From the NCBI RefSeq assembly GCF_014337215.1, contig NZ_CP060635.1:1811501-1875500 (forward strand): 64,000 nt of DNA, read 5' to 3'. A program made the position numbers and the translations under genes. This document shows positions 41,851 through 50,992 of this stretch, piece after piece. A model generated the notes under the pieces. That model searched no databases. It was not told where the DNA came from and saw only the letters and a list, made by a program, of their open reading frames with translations. Position 1 is the stretch's first letter; every line of letters starts with the position of its first letter. This stretch comes from Wansuia hejianensis (lineage in GTDB: Bacteria; Bacillota; Clostridia; Lachnospirales; Lachnospiraceae).

Positions 41851-43159
41851 GCATCATCCCTCCGTATTTTTGTTTGATCAGGTCTATCCGTTTCTGCTCC
41901 TGCCTGCTCATGCCAAATCCCATGTAACGGCAGATGTGGTCATTTTTCAAAATGCAGAAACACATCCTTTTCCAGCTCGGCACATCCTTCGTGCTTTTAA
42001 TATCATCTGTATGATCTGGAATCTTATCTAAAAATATGACGCGGAATTTTTTATCCAGCGTGTAGTTCGACACTCCGTTTCTGCGAATCTTATATCCATG
42101 GTCTATCAGCTCCTGAATGGTTTTTTCAGATAACCCTCCGCCTGTCTCATGCCAGAAGCGGATAGACGTGTTAAACTTCTTGGCATAGCTGTTGCGCAGG
42201 CGTTTCGGCAGAGTATCCAGCAAAAACCGTGTGAAGGATTGCCAGGTGTGTCCCTCCGGAAGTGTGACATTCTTATATCCCATTGCTTTTGTCTTGCCGT
42301 AAATAGCGCCGAAATTCACGCCGCGAACCCTCCCTACCAGCTTACGCCAGATTTCCGGATCTATGACCCGGTACAGGTTCAGGCTGTCCTTCGCATAATC
42401 ATTGAACGGGGAAGCCACCCTCATCTGATCCGGCTTAAGGCCGGCTTTGTAATATAGGTCATACAGCTTGTTGTATTCATAACCAAATTTATAATTAGCC
42501 GCCCACACATCGTTTACCGTCCAGTCATACATCGGCGAAGCGCACCATACATCCTTAAACTGCTTGGAAATCCAGCAATTCCCTTTATACCCGTATTTAC
42601 GGTTTAAAAATCCATTGTACCTCTGCAGCGATTCCTCCGCCCGGAGGCCCAGCAGGCATACTGTTTTCGCATTGCCATGCTGTTCCTTATAAAAACGCCC
42701 GAACTGTTTAGCCAGGTCTTCCTGGTGCATTCGATAACGGTAATGATTAAACGGGTGGGACAGATTGATCACATAAGGGAATTCCGGCATCGGCCGTACC
42801 CAGCTGTCTTTTCTAGTATCATCCCACGGATACCAGTACATCTCATAGCTGCTGAGCGCCGTCCTGGTCGCCATAGGCAGACATACCCAATAGGGATCAA
42901 CCTCATTCCGAATACGTTCAAAGGTGCGCGTAACATAGTCCGTCGTCACGGAATACTGGGCTTCAAAATCCTGGTGAAATACCCCGATACATCTGTGGGG
43001 ATAGTTGGCCTGCCTGAAATCCAGCAGCAGATTCAGCAGCAGACCGCTGTCTTTCCCTCCGCTAAAAGATACAAAAATATTTTCGAATTCTTGAAACAGA
43101 TAATCGAAGCGCTCCTGCAGCGCCTCATAGACGTTTATTCCTAAATACTCCTTTGCCAT
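41843..43159 (-). CDS. PAPS-reductase-family protein, IbrA-like (DUF3440)
   Basis: A 438-residue protein with an N-terminal PP-loop ATPase (IFVSFSGGKDSGLLLNLLLD, SGGKDS at about residues 34-39) and a long C-terminal DUF3440-type region with WISKQFKDVWCASPMYDWTV and RKYGYKGNCW. Cysteine-containing positions suggest iron-sulfur or thiol chemistry, as in related DndC proteins, but no CxxC cluster motif is certain. It is the first gene of a two-gene operon with the IbrB-like protein. It may transfer or activate sulfur, or act in regulation. It is not part of a dnd cluster. Confidence 0.83.
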   Translation of the reverse strand: MAKEYLGINVYEALQERFDYLFQEFENIFVSFSGGKDSGLLLNLLLDFRQANYPHRCIGVFHQDFEAQYSVTTDYVTRTFERIRNEVDPYWVCLPMATRTALSSYEMYWYPWDDTRKDSWVRPMPEFPYVINLSHPFNHYRYRMHQEDLAKQFGRFYKEQHGNAKTVCLLGLRAEESLQRYNGFLNRKYGYKGNCWISKQFKDVWCASPMYDWTVNDVWAANYKFGYEYNKLYDLYYKAGLKPDQMRVASPFNDYAKDSLNLYRVIDPEIWRKLVGRVRGVNFGAIYGKTKAMGYKNVTLPEGHTWQSFTRFLLDTLPKRLRNSYAKKFNTSIRFWHETGGGLSEKTIQELIDHGYKIRRNGVSNYTLDKKFRVIFLDKIPDHTDDIKSTKDVPSWKRMCFCILKNDHICRYMGFGMSRQEQKRIDLIKQKYGGMMHE

Positions 43160-43202
43160 GCTGTTCTCATCCCTCTGCCTTGCCCATTTTCTGGGCCCAA
43201 TC

Positions 43203-43214
43203 GAGAATATTCTC
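43203..43214. promoter_or_regulatory. 12-bp palindrome near the ibrA-like transcription start
   Basis: GAGAATATTCTC is perfectly palindromic and lies about 20 bp downstream of the predicted start of transcription. It could be an operator. Confidence 0.35.
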
Positions 43215-43239
43215 CATATTTCGACATTGCTACCGCATA

Positions 43240-43248
43240 ATTATACCA
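43240..43248 (-). promoter_or_regulatory. Extended -10 promoter of the ibrA-like operon
   Basis: TGG-TATAAT on the minus strand, about 80 bp before the ATG. No good -35 is visible 17 bp upstream, as is common for extended -10 promoters. Confidence 0.55.
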
Positions 43249-43283
43249 TATTTTTCCAATACTGATGCACAAAAATCTGCACT

Positions 43284-43311
43284 AAAAAAGGAACCGGCAC
43301 ACTCCGGCTCC
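43284..43311 (-). terminator. Rho-independent terminator of the lepA-hemW operon
   Basis: On the minus strand GGAGCCGG and CCGGTTCC form an 8-bp stem (one G-U pair) with a 6-nt loop followed by six T. It lies 22 bp after the hemW stop. Confidence 0.85.
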
Positions 43312-43332
43312 CTGTTCGATCCTTAAACCAAT

Positions 43333-44463
43333 TCAAGGCAGAAACTCTGCCATCACCATATTACTCAGCGATATCCCACGCCTGGTAAGGGCGATCCTGC
43401 CCTTTTCCTGCTTTAACAGCCCTGCCTGCCGGTATTTCTCAACCTGACCGCCATACACCTGCCTGAGCGGGATTCCGAATCTTTCTTCAAATTCTCTCTC
43501 TGAAACCCCCTCTGTCAGACGCAGGCCCAGGATCATAAATTCCGCCTGCCGGTCCGTTTCATCCAGCCGTTCTGTCTCTTCCTGAATCAGATCCGGCCGG
43601 CCGCTGCTCTCCAGATAGTATTCCATATCGCCTGTATTCCTGAACCTGATGTTTCCCAACAGGGACGAGGCCCCAAGCCCAAGTCCCCAATACTCCGTCC
43701 CGGTCCAGTATCCAAGATTATGGCGGCATTCATATCCGGCCTTTGCATAATTAGAAATCTCATACTGCCGGTATCCATATTCCGCCAGAATCGCATGAGT
43801 GCTTTCATACATCAGCCGTTCACTATCCTCATCGGGAAGGCCCAGCTGATCCTTCTTCTCATAAAAAGGTGTCCCTTCCTCCAGGATCAGGCTGTAGGCC
43901 GAGATATGCTCCGGCCCCAGGCCTGCGATCACCCGAAGAGACATTTCCCAGGAGCCCGCATCCTGACCCGGAAGCCCCGACATCAGATCCACGTTGATAT
44001 TCTCGAAACCAGCCTCCCTCGCCAGCTCCCAGCTTACCACAAACTCCTCAAAGGTATGAATGCGCCCCAGCTTCGCCAATTCCTCATTCACCGTACTCTG
44101 ACACCCGAAACTGATTCGGTTGACTCCCGACTCCCTATATCTCTTCAGCTTTTCTCCTGACACTGTCCCCGGGTTAGCCTCCAACGAAATCTCCGCCCCT
44201 TCCCGGATCACGAAATTCCGCCTCAGCCCCTCTAAAATACGTTCAATCCCATCAGCCTCCAGCAGCGACGGCGTCCCTCCGCCAATAAACACCGTACTGA
44301 CCTCATAATCCCTGAGCGCGTCTGACCCGCCCGCAATTTCCGCCTCCAGCGCCTTCAGATATCTCGCCTGAATCTCCCGGCCGGCCGCAAAAGACAAAAA
44401 ATCACAGTATTCACATTTCCTCACACAAAATGGAATATGCACATACAGCTCCATCTCCTTCAT
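43333..44463 (-). CDS. hemW: Radical SAM heme chaperone HemW
   Basis: A radical SAM protein of 376 residues from ATG 44463. MELYVHIPFCVRKCEYCDF holds the CX3CX2C cluster motif with the extra cysteine-free HemW/HemN spacing, followed by VFIGGGTPSLL and SLEANPGTV. It lacks the N-terminal extension of true coproporphyrinogen dehydrogenase HemN, which argues for heme trafficking. The longer frame starts at ATG 44505, overlapping the lepA stop; either start is possible through translational coupling. The lepA-hemW order is conserved in Firmicutes, and a terminator follows. Confidence 0.92.
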   Translation of the reverse strand: MKEMELYVHIPFCVRKCEYCDFLSFAAGREIQARYLKALEAEIAGGSDALRDYEVSTVFIGGGTPSLLEADGIERILEGLRRNFVIREGAEISLEANPGTVSGEKLKRYRESGVNRISFGCQSTVNEELAKLGRIHTFEEFVVSWELAREAGFENINVDLMSGLPGQDAGSWEMSLRVIAGLGPEHISAYSLILEEGTPFYEKKDQLGLPDEDSERLMYESTHAILAEYGYRQYEISNYAKAGYECRHNLGYWTGTEYWGLGLGASSLLGNIRFRNTGDMEYYLESSGRPDLIQEETERLDETDRQAEFMILGLRLTEGVSEREFEERFGIPLRQVYGGQVEKYRQAGLLKQEKGRIALTRRGISLSNMVMAEFLP

Positions 44464-44494
44464 CCGGACATCTGCCTCTCCCACACCCTGGAAT

Positions 44495-46351
44495 TTATTT
44501 GTCATCTAATTTCAGCACGCTCATGAATGCCTTCTGCGGGATCTCCACATTTCCCACCTGGCGCATCCGTTTCTTGCCTTCCTTCTGCTTCTCAAGCAGC
44601 TTCTTCTTCCTCGAAATATCTCCGCCGTAACACTTCGCCAGCACGTCCTTCCTCATCGCCTTCACAGTTTCCCGCGCGATGATTTTAGAACCGATGGCCG
44701 CCTGAATCGGTATCTCGAACAGCTGCCGCGGAATCTCCTCCTTGAGCTTTTCACACATCTTCCTGCCCCGCTCATATGCAGAGCCTTCAAAGACGATGAA
44801 AGAAAGCGCGTCCACCTCTTCCCGGTTGACCAGGATGTCCAGCTTCACCAGGTCGCTGCGCTCGTAGCCCAACATCTCATAATCAAAGGACGCATACCCC
44901 CTGGAACGGGATTTCAGCGCGTCGAAGAAATCATAGATGATCTCATTCAGCGGCAGGTGGTAGTGCAGCACCGCCCTGGTCTGTTCCATATACTCCATAC
45001 CCTGGTACTGGCCCCTGCGCTCCTCACAGAGCTGCATGATCGGGCCGACAAACTCTGTCGTTACCATGATCTCCGCTTTCACAAGCGGTTCTTCCATATA
45101 TTCAATCTCCGACGGGTCAGGCAGATTGGACGGGTTCGTCAGCTCGATGCAGCTTCCGTCCGTCTTGTACACCTTATATATAACGCTGGGCGCGGTGGTA
45201 ACCAGATCCAGGTTATATTCCCTCTCCAGCCGCTCCTGAATGATTTCCAGGTGCAGAAGCCCCAGGAAACCACACCGGTAGCCAAAACCCAGGGCCACGG
45301 AGGTCTCCGGTTCATAGAACAGGGAGGCGTCGTTCAGCTGCAGCTTCTCCAGCGCGTCACGCAGATCTCCATATTTCGCGCCGTCGGCCGGATACATCCC
45401 ACAGTAAACCATCGGATTCACCTTTTTGTAACCGGGAAGCGGCTCATCACAGGGCCTCCCATCGTCAGTAATCGTATCGCCCACCCGCGTGTCGCCCACA
45501 TTCTTGATGCTGGCGGTGATATAGCCGACCATGCCTGCGGCCAGCTCCTCGCAGGGAATCATCTGGCCTGCGCCGAAATATCCCACCTCTACAACCTCTT
45601 CTACGGCTCCTGTGGCCATCATGCGGATCTTCGTGCCCCGCTTCACCGTACCTTCCATAATGCGGGCGGAGATAATCACTCCTTTATAAGAATCATAGAC
45701 AGAGTCAAAGATCAGCGCCTTCAGGGGTGCCCCGGAATCCCCGGAGGGTGCAGGCACCTTCTGGACGATCTCCTCCAGCACAGCTTCCACATTCTGGCCT
45801 GTCTTCGCAGAAATCTGCGGCGCCCCCTGGGCTTCAATTCCTATAACATCCTCGATCTCACTGATCACCCGCTCCGGCTCAGCGCTGGGCAGGTCTATTT
45901 TATTAATTACCGGAAATACATCCAGATCGTGATCCAGGGCCAGATAGACATTAGCGAGCGTCTGGGCCTCTATGCCCTGAGCCGCGTCCACTACCAGCAG
46001 CGCCCCGTCACAGGCAGCCAGGCTCCTGGAAACCTCATAGTTAAAGTCCACATGTCCCGGGGTATCGATCATATTAAGAATATACTCCTCCCCGTCCTTC
46101 GCCTTATAGACGGTCCGGACAGCCTGGGCCTTGATGGTGATTCCCCGTTCCCGTTCCAGATCCATGTTGTCAAGGACCTGATCCTGCATCTCCCGCTGGG
46201 TCAGCAGGCCGGTCATCTCTATGATCCGGTCCGCCAGCGTGGATTTGCCATGGTCAATATGTGCAATGATACAAAAATTCCGTATTTTACTCTGATCAAT
46301 CCCTGCCAAAGCAGTTTCCTCCAATTTCTGTCGTTGGTCTTTATTATACAT
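44495..46351 (-). CDS. lepA: Elongation factor 4 (LepA)
   Basis: A 618-residue translational GTPase. G-domain motifs are IAHIDHGKST, RGITIKAQ, DTPGHVDF, NKIDLP, followed by domain II, the EF-G-like domains, and the LepA-specific C-terminal domain with VEVPQKAFM-like NVEIPQKAFMSVLKLDD. It acts on ribosomes to promote back-translocation or late 30S maturation. The first 16 residues before AGIDQSKIRN may be an extension. It is 5 bp from spoIIP and overlaps hemW's longest frame. Confidence 0.97.
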   Translation of the reverse strand: MYNKDQRQKLEETALAGIDQSKIRNFCIIAHIDHGKSTLADRIIEMTGLLTQREMQDQVLDNMDLERERGITIKAQAVRTVYKAKDGEEYILNMIDTPGHVDFNYEVSRSLAACDGALLVVDAAQGIEAQTLANVYLALDHDLDVFPVINKIDLPSAEPERVISEIEDVIGIEAQGAPQISAKTGQNVEAVLEEIVQKVPAPSGDSGAPLKALIFDSVYDSYKGVIISARIMEGTVKRGTKIRMMATGAVEEVVEVGYFGAGQMIPCEELAAGMVGYITASIKNVGDTRVGDTITDDGRPCDEPLPGYKKVNPMVYCGMYPADGAKYGDLRDALEKLQLNDASLFYEPETSVALGFGYRCGFLGLLHLEIIQERLEREYNLDLVTTAPSVIYKVYKTDGSCIELTNPSNLPDPSEIEYMEEPLVKAEIMVTTEFVGPIMQLCEERRGQYQGMEYMEQTRAVLHYHLPLNEIIYDFFDALKSRSRGYASFDYEMLGYERSDLVKLDILVNREEVDALSFIVFEGSAYERGRKMCEKLKEEIPRQLFEIPIQAAIGSKIIARETVKAMRKDVLAKCYGGDISRKKKLLEKQKEGKKRMRQVGNVEIPQKAFMSVLKLDDK

Positions 46352-46356
46352 AAGTT

Positions 46357-47646
46357 TTAATTGCCCTGCAAGACTTTGTTCAGGATGAACGCAAAGGGCG
46401 CCATGGCGTTCATGGCCTCTTCCACAGTATTAGTCTGGGCGCCCACCTCCAGAAGCAGTGATTTGGGCCGCACATGAAGGTTATAGCGGTATCCCTTCAG
46501 ATAAATGCACCGCGTAAATTGCGGATAATACTGCTTCGCCAGATACTCCAGCTGGAAAGAAAACGCCAGATTATCCTGAATATATGGATTTGGAAGAGAA
46601 TCCAGATTGCCGTTCATCGTCGTCTTGGACAACCCGTTGAAAAACATCACCCTCGCCGTAGGCACACCGTTTATCTCTGTCACCAGGTGCTTGGATTCAT
46701 CCACGCCGTCCCGGTGCAGATCGATCACCACTTCTATCGACGGATGATCCGCCAGTATCTGCTCGATCACAGGCTCCGCATAATTATAAGCCTTACTCCT
46801 GTCCCAGACTCCATCCACCATATCGAAGGTATCCGTATTGTGCAGCACCTGGTACCCGTATTCATCACGCAGAATCTGCGCGAGGTGCTCGCCCACACCG
46901 ATTACCGTAGTATTCACATCTCCTTCCGTAGAATCCGCATAAGCTTCCTGGGAATGGGTGTGGTAAATCAAAATCTGGGGCTGGCTGGAATCCGTCTTGA
47001 TCGTCATATCCCTGCTAATCAGATCATCCACATTAATCTGGGAGGAATCAGTAGAAGTATTCGGGTCCACCACAAAAAATTCATTCAGCAGATAATTATA
47101 GTCTTTCAGGCTTTCCAGCGGGATTTCCGCCACCGGCTGGATCTGGTCCCTGGCAGCCTGGGCGGCAGCGGCGGCTTCTTCTTCCTTTTTCTTCTGTTCC
47201 GCTTCTGCCTGGGCGGCTTTCGCTTCTTCCGCCTCTTTTTCTTTTTGATTCTCTTCTTCTGCCGCTTTTCTCTGATTTTCCTCCGTCAGCCTCTGACGGA
47301 TCATCCGTTCATTCTCCTCTATAATCGCCTGGCTGGTGGATTCGTCCTCCAGAATGATTTCTTCCTCCTCCGTGCTGCTCAAAAACGTGAGAAACGGAAC
47401 CTGTTCCTGCAGCGAAGCCATCAGGCCGCGTATCCAGCCCTCACTGCCTTCCTCATAACCTACGGAGGGCAAAAACAAAGCGGCTGCCTGATTGCCCACC
47501 TGAGCATAGGCCGTCGCCGCTATCATTCGTCCCTTCTCCCATCCGTTCCCCTTCAAAATCATAATCCCCTTGCCTACCAGATACACGCCCATAAAACCCA
47601 GCCACAAATAGAGCAGCAGCCGGATCTTCTTCTGCTTATCCCTCAT
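46357..47646 (-). CDS. spoIIP: Stage II sporulation protein P
   Basis: A 429-residue protein starting MRDKQKKIRLLLYLWLGF at ATG 47646 after AAGGGG; a TTG start at 47706 would add 20 residues. One N-terminal membrane helix is followed by a Glu/Ala/Lys-rich linker (about residues 95-175), then the amidase/endopeptidase domain with YHTHSQEAY, DLHRDGV and LEVGAQTNT. With SpoIID and SpoIIM it degrades peptidoglycan to drive engulfment of the forespore. It follows gpr, the order seen in Bacillus. The long charged linker is a notable variation. Confidence 0.93.
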   Translation of the reverse strand: MRDKQKKIRLLLYLWLGFMGVYLVGKGIMILKGNGWEKGRMIAATAYAQVGNQAAALFLPSVGYEEGSEGWIRGLMASLQEQVPFLTFLSSTEEEEIILEDESTSQAIIEENERMIRQRLTEENQRKAAEEENQKEKEAEEAKAAQAEAEQKKKEEEAAAAAQAARDQIQPVAEIPLESLKDYNYLLNEFFVVDPNTSTDSSQINVDDLISRDMTIKTDSSQPQILIYHTHSQEAYADSTEGDVNTTVIGVGEHLAQILRDEYGYQVLHNTDTFDMVDGVWDRSKAYNYAEPVIEQILADHPSIEVVIDLHRDGVDESKHLVTEINGVPTARVMFFNGLSKTTMNGNLDSLPNPYIQDNLAFSFQLEYLAKQYYPQFTRCIYLKGYRYNLHVRPKSLLLEVGAQTNTVEEAMNAMAPFAFILNKVLQGN

Positions 47647-47768
47647 ACCATCAGCCCCTTCTTCTTCTGCCGCATACCGGTATTTCCGGTTTCTACGGAT
47701 GAACAAGTGCCCTGCGCAAACGCTATGATATTATATATGAGACAAACCCTCCAATTATGTACCATTCA

Positions 47769-47794
47769 CAGCCCTGCCGGGAAAGGCAGGGCTG
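47769..47794. terminator. Hairpin between gpr and spoIIP
   Basis: CAGCCCTGCC pairs with GGCAGGGCTG around a 6-nt loop just after the gpr stop. No U-tract follows on the minus strand, so it may attenuate or stabilise instead of fully stopping transcription into spoIIP. Confidence 0.5.
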
Positions 47795-47808
47795 CAGGCA
47801 GCAGACCG

Positions 47809-48714
47809 TCAGGCTCTTTTGAGCGCCATGTTAATTCCCTCAGAGATCGTGAAGCTCAGCCGTTCCACCGTCTCATCGATATCCTTGGGAGTCACGCACA
47901 TCCCGTTGAGAGACGGACTGATCAGCTCTGACAGGAATTCATCAATTTCTGATTCCTCCAACGTCTCTAGCAGATTGGATACAGCATCGTGAACAATAGT
48001 TCCGGCGTCTATCACCGTCGGGATTCCTATGCCGATCACCGGTATATGCAGGCTTTCTTCATTTAACCCACACCGGTAATTGCCAACCCCGGAACCCGGG
48101 TTGATGCCCGTATCAGTCAGCTGGATCGTACAGCTCAGCCGCTTGGTGCTGCGGGCGGCCAGCGCGTCAATGATCAGAATAACGTCCGGGCTGGTCTGGG
48201 CGATCACTCCCTGGAGGATCTCCATCGTATCCATGCCCGTCTGAGCCATAACTCCCGGCACCAGGGCGCTGATCATCGGCACCTGATCCTCGCCAAGAGC
48301 CTGCTCCCCATATTCCCGGATGATATGGCGGGTGATCCGCACATGCTCTATGGCCATGGGACCCAGGGCGTCAGGTGTGATATTCCGGTTCCCCAGACCC
48401 ACCACCAGCACAGAGTCTAAGTTGGGAGGAAGCAGCTTCTTCAGATGCCCCGCCAGTTCCACCGAAACCTCACGGTGATACCCCTCGTCCGGCACCGCCA
48501 TATTAGGAGCTTCCAGAGTGATATAGGTGCCTATGGGCTTCTCCATCATTTTGGCTCCGTGCTCGCTTTCGATTTTGACAACTGTCGTGCGGATATCCTT
48601 CTCCTGATTATAGCTCTTGTGAATGACCACACCGGAGATTTCCACATTGTCTTTCTCATATTTCTCTCCATTTTCCATTGCCAGATCAGTCCGGACTTTG
48701 TACTTTCCCACCAT
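47809..48714 (-). CDS. gpr: Germination protease (GPR)
   Basis: A 301-residue endopeptidase starting MVGKYKVRTDLAMENGEKY at ATG 48714, 8 nt after AAGGAGAA. VRTDLA resembles the propeptide cleavage region of the zymogen; VGLGNRNITPDALGP and the later NPGSGVGNYRC and GIGIPTVIDAGTIV blocks are conserved GPR segments. It degrades small acid-soluble spore proteins at germination. Together with spoIIP it marks a spore-forming host. Its sporulation promoter was not identified with confidence. Confidence 0.95.
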   Translation of the reverse strand: MVGKYKVRTDLAMENGEKYEKDNVEISGVVIHKSYNQEKDIRTTVVKIESEHGAKMMEKPIGTYITLEAPNMAVPDEGYHREVSVELAGHLKKLLPPNLDSVLVVGLGNRNITPDALGPMAIEHVRITRHIIREYGEQALGEDQVPMISALVPGVMAQTGMDTMEILQGVIAQTSPDVILIIDALAARSTKRLSCTIQLTDTGINPGSGVGNYRCGLNEESLHIPVIGIGIPTVIDAGTIVHDAVSNLLETLEESEIDEFLSELISPSLNGMCVTPKDIDETVERLSFTISEGINMALKRA

Positions 48715-48812
48715 ACACTTCTCCTTCAACCTCTTGCTGCCGCATATTTATTCCTAAGCAGCGGAATTCTTGATTCCTCCATAGGTTTTACACTTTTTTC
48801 GCGAAATATGTA

Positions 48813-48841
48813 TTGACAAATACTTCTAAATAGAATAGAAT
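48813..48841 (+). promoter_or_regulatory. rpsT promoter
   Basis: TTGACA (48813-48818) and TAGAAT (48836-48841) are spaced 17 bp apart. Transcription would start near 48848, leaving a leader of about 75 nt that could hold the S20 autoregulatory site. Confidence 0.75.
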
Positions 48842-48923
48842 GAATAAGCATGTTTCATTGGGGGTTTCCGTGTCTGCCTCAATGATCAGATACATTAAAT
48901 TCAAAATATTGGAGGTGTACAGT

Positions 48924-49187
48924 TTGGCTAACATTAAATCTGCTAAGAAGAGAATCCTGGTAAACAGAACAAAAGCTGAGAGAAATAAATCCATCAAATC
49001 AGCCGTGAAAACATCCATCAAGAAGGTAGAAGCTGCCGTTGCCGCAAGCGACAAGGAAGCTGCAAGCATTGCTCTGGTTGATGCAATTTCCACCATCGAC
49101 AAGGCTGCTACCAAAGGCGTTTACCATAAAAATAATGCGTCCAGAAAAGTTTCCCGCTTAAGCAAAGCTGTAAACTCTATCGCATAA
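48924..49187 (+). CDS. rpsT: 30S ribosomal protein S20
   Basis: An 87-residue basic protein. TTG 48924 is chosen because GGAGGTG lies 8 nt upstream and translation then gives the family's usual N-terminus MANIKSAKKRI; longer frames to 48840 are artefacts. It binds 16S rRNA early in 30S assembly. A weak TTG start is known to matter for S20 autoregulation in Escherichia coli, and the same start codon is seen here. It is divergent from gpr and convergent with holA. Confidence 0.97.
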   Translation: MANIKSAKKRILVNRTKAERNKSIKSAVKTSIKKVEAAVAASDKEAASIALVDAISTIDKAATKGVYHKNNASRKVSRLSKAVNSIA

Positions 49188-49200
49188 TATAAGAATCTAT

Positions 49201-49239
49201 AAGCCCCGGCTGTACCGTCATGCAGCCGGGGCTTTTTTT
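49201..49239 (+). terminator. rpsT terminator
   Basis: AAGCCCCGGCTG and CAGCCGGGGCTT form a 12-bp stem with a 10-nt loop followed by a T tract. It lies at the convergent junction with holA. Confidence 0.92.
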
Positions 49240-50232
49240 TCATTCTCGCGTATTCTGGGAACTGTATTTGACAATCATCAGCTCCACGCTCAGCACGTCA
49301 TTCAGACGGCCCGTTTTTACATCTGTCTCTGTCTGTGTAAAATCTTCCACGGCACTGCGCAGCTCCTCCGCAGAATACTTCCGTGCCATTGGAATATAAT
49401 TCTTCACCACAAATGGAGCCAGTCCGGTCCGGGAAGCCATGGTTCTCTGATCGCAGCCGCTTTCCTGCAGCTCTTTTACCTGGAGAATCAGGTTAAACTG
49501 GCGGGCCAGCAGATAGAGAATCCGCATGGGGGGCTCCTTCAACGCCAGCAGATCACAATATAAACCCAGCGCCTTTTTTTGCTTTTTTTCTGAAACGGCC
49601 CGGACCATATCAAAGATCTGGTTCGTGATCTGAGTGGCGCAGACCGCTTCGATGTCGGCCGCTGATATCACATCCCTGCCCATAGTATAAGTAAGCAGCT
49701 TTTCCAATTCTCTGTCAATCAGACCCATATCTGTCCCGGTTTTCCCCAGAAACAGCTCCATGTCTCCGCGGGTAATCTTTTTACCCTCTTTTTTCAGAAT
49801 CCCCAGCACCCAGCGGATCAGCGTATCTTCATTCTGAACGGGGAATTCCACCGCCCGTCCATGCTTTTGGACTGCTTTAAACATCCGGCTCCGCTTATCC
49901 ACTTCCTCCTCCACAAAGATCATTACCAGATAATCTGGAAGAGAGGCCATGTAGTCGGCAATCAAATCCGACTTTCCCTTAAAAAAGCCCGTATGATCCA
50001 GGAGGATCACGCGCCGGTCGGCAAAAAAAGGCATCGTCTCGGCCAGATCCACAATTTCCCCTTCATTCTGACCCTTGCCCTCAAACCGGGCAAAATTCAT
50101 GGTATCTTCCTCCGGAACCAGGGCCTCCAAAAGTTTTTGCTTATACTGACTCTTCAGATAGGCTTCCGGCCCGTAAAGCAAATAGACTTTTTTGTATTGT
50201 TGATTCTTGATATCTTCTATAAGGCTTTTCAT
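49240..50232 (-). CDS. holA: DNA polymerase III subunit delta
   Basis: A 330-residue clamp-loader wrench subunit. YLLYGPEAYLKSQYKQKL is the N-terminal domain start, then VILLDHTGFFKGKSDL, and a helical C-terminal domain with RILYLLARQFNLILQVKEL and RKYSAEELRSAVEDF. It opens the sliding clamp during loading. holA next to rpsT is conserved across Firmicutes. Here it is the last gene of the SPFH/zinc-ribbon/GT2 operon, separated from the GT2 gene by 7 bp. Confidence 0.94.
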   Translation of the reverse strand: MKSLIEDIKNQQYKKVYLLYGPEAYLKSQYKQKLLEALVPEEDTMNFARFEGKGQNEGEIVDLAETMPFFADRRVILLDHTGFFKGKSDLIADYMASLPDYLVMIFVEEEVDKRSRMFKAVQKHGRAVEFPVQNEDTLIRWVLGILKKEGKKITRGDMELFLGKTGTDMGLIDRELEKLLTYTMGRDVISAADIEAVCATQITNQIFDMVRAVSEKKQKKALGLYCDLLALKEPPMRILYLLARQFNLILQVKELQESGCDQRTMASRTGLAPFVVKNYIPMARKYSAEELRSAVEDFTQTETDVKTGRLNDVLSVELMIVKYSSQNTRE

Positions 50233-50239
50233 TCGCTCT

Positions 50240-50971
50240 TCAGTCCTTCTCCGCAGCCCCGGCCAGCTTCCGGTTCATCTCCCTGAAGTCCCGGACCGCC
50301 TGCCTGCCGATCTTGCAGATTTTCTTTAAATTAATGGAATTAACCCCTCCCTGCCTGGGCCGGAAGGTAATGGGTATATAGCGCACCGGAAGCTGCTTCT
50401 TCGCGAAGATCACGGAAATCATCACATTGGAAAGATTGAAGCTCTCCGGAATCAGTTCCAGGCTGGCGTCCAGCGCTTCCGACCGCATCAGCCGGTACGG
50501 GGTATTCGCGTCGGTCACTGTCACATGGAAACAGATCCTGATCACAAGCCGCAGCATCTTTGTCACAAAAACCCTGGAAGCCCCGTCCTGACGGCCTTTC
50601 CGATGCCCGATCACCATCTCGTAAGCTTTCCGCCTCTGCCAGAACTGTCCAAATTCCTCCGGCAGAGTCTGCCCGTCACTGTCTGTCTGGAAAATATAAT
50701 CCGCTCCGTGCTCGATGCTGTAGCGATACCCGTACAGTATCGCCGCCCCGTGGCCGCCGTTCTCCTTAGTGAGCGGAACCAGCAAGGGGTTTTCTCTGGC
50801 ATAGGACGTCAGGATCTCATGGGTATTGTCCCTGCTTCCGTCATCCACCACAACCAGCCGGGACCTTCCGCCGCCGTCGTATTTTTCCACAATCGGATAC
50901 CACTGATCCAAAACCTTATGGATTGTTTCTTCTTCATTGTACGCGGGAATCACAATATATAAGCTGTCCAT
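50240..50971 (-). CDS. Family 2 glycosyltransferase (dolichyl-phosphate-mannose-synthase-like)
   Basis: A 243-residue soluble GT-A enzyme: LYIVIPAYNEEETIHKVLDQ, VVVDDGSRDNT, FQTDSDGQTLPEEF as the DxD region, and PRQGGVNSINLKKI near the end. It lacks the C-terminal transmembrane helices of the CsbB-like enzyme at 17779. Such enzymes make polyprenyl-phosphate sugars or glycosylate membrane lipids. Its position between holA and an SPFH/zinc-ribbon pair gives no clear pathway. It may supply a second Und-P sugar to the YfhO-type enzyme. Confidence 0.85.
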   Translation of the reverse strand: MDSLYIVIPAYNEEETIHKVLDQWYPIVEKYDGGGRSRLVVVDDGSRDNTHEILTSYARENPLLVPLTKENGGHGAAILYGYRYSIEHGADYIFQTDSDGQTLPEEFGQFWQRRKAYEMVIGHRKGRQDGASRVFVTKMLRLVIRICFHVTVTDANTPYRLMRSEALDASLELIPESFNLSNVMISVIFAKKQLPVRYIPITFRPRQGGVNSINLKKICKIGRQAVRDFREMNRKLAGAAEKD

Positions 50972-50992
50972 CTAAATCTCCCATGCTGTTTT

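Noticed and set aside
44957..46360. 467-codon open frame on the plus strand
   Set aside because: It is antisense to lepA across its whole length. The lepA frame is a full-length conserved protein, and the antisense product has no recognisable domain.
46474..47931. 485-codon open frame on the plus strand
   Set aside because: It is antisense to spoIIP and the end of gpr, both clear genes, and is of low complexity where it opposes the Glu/Ala/Lys linker.
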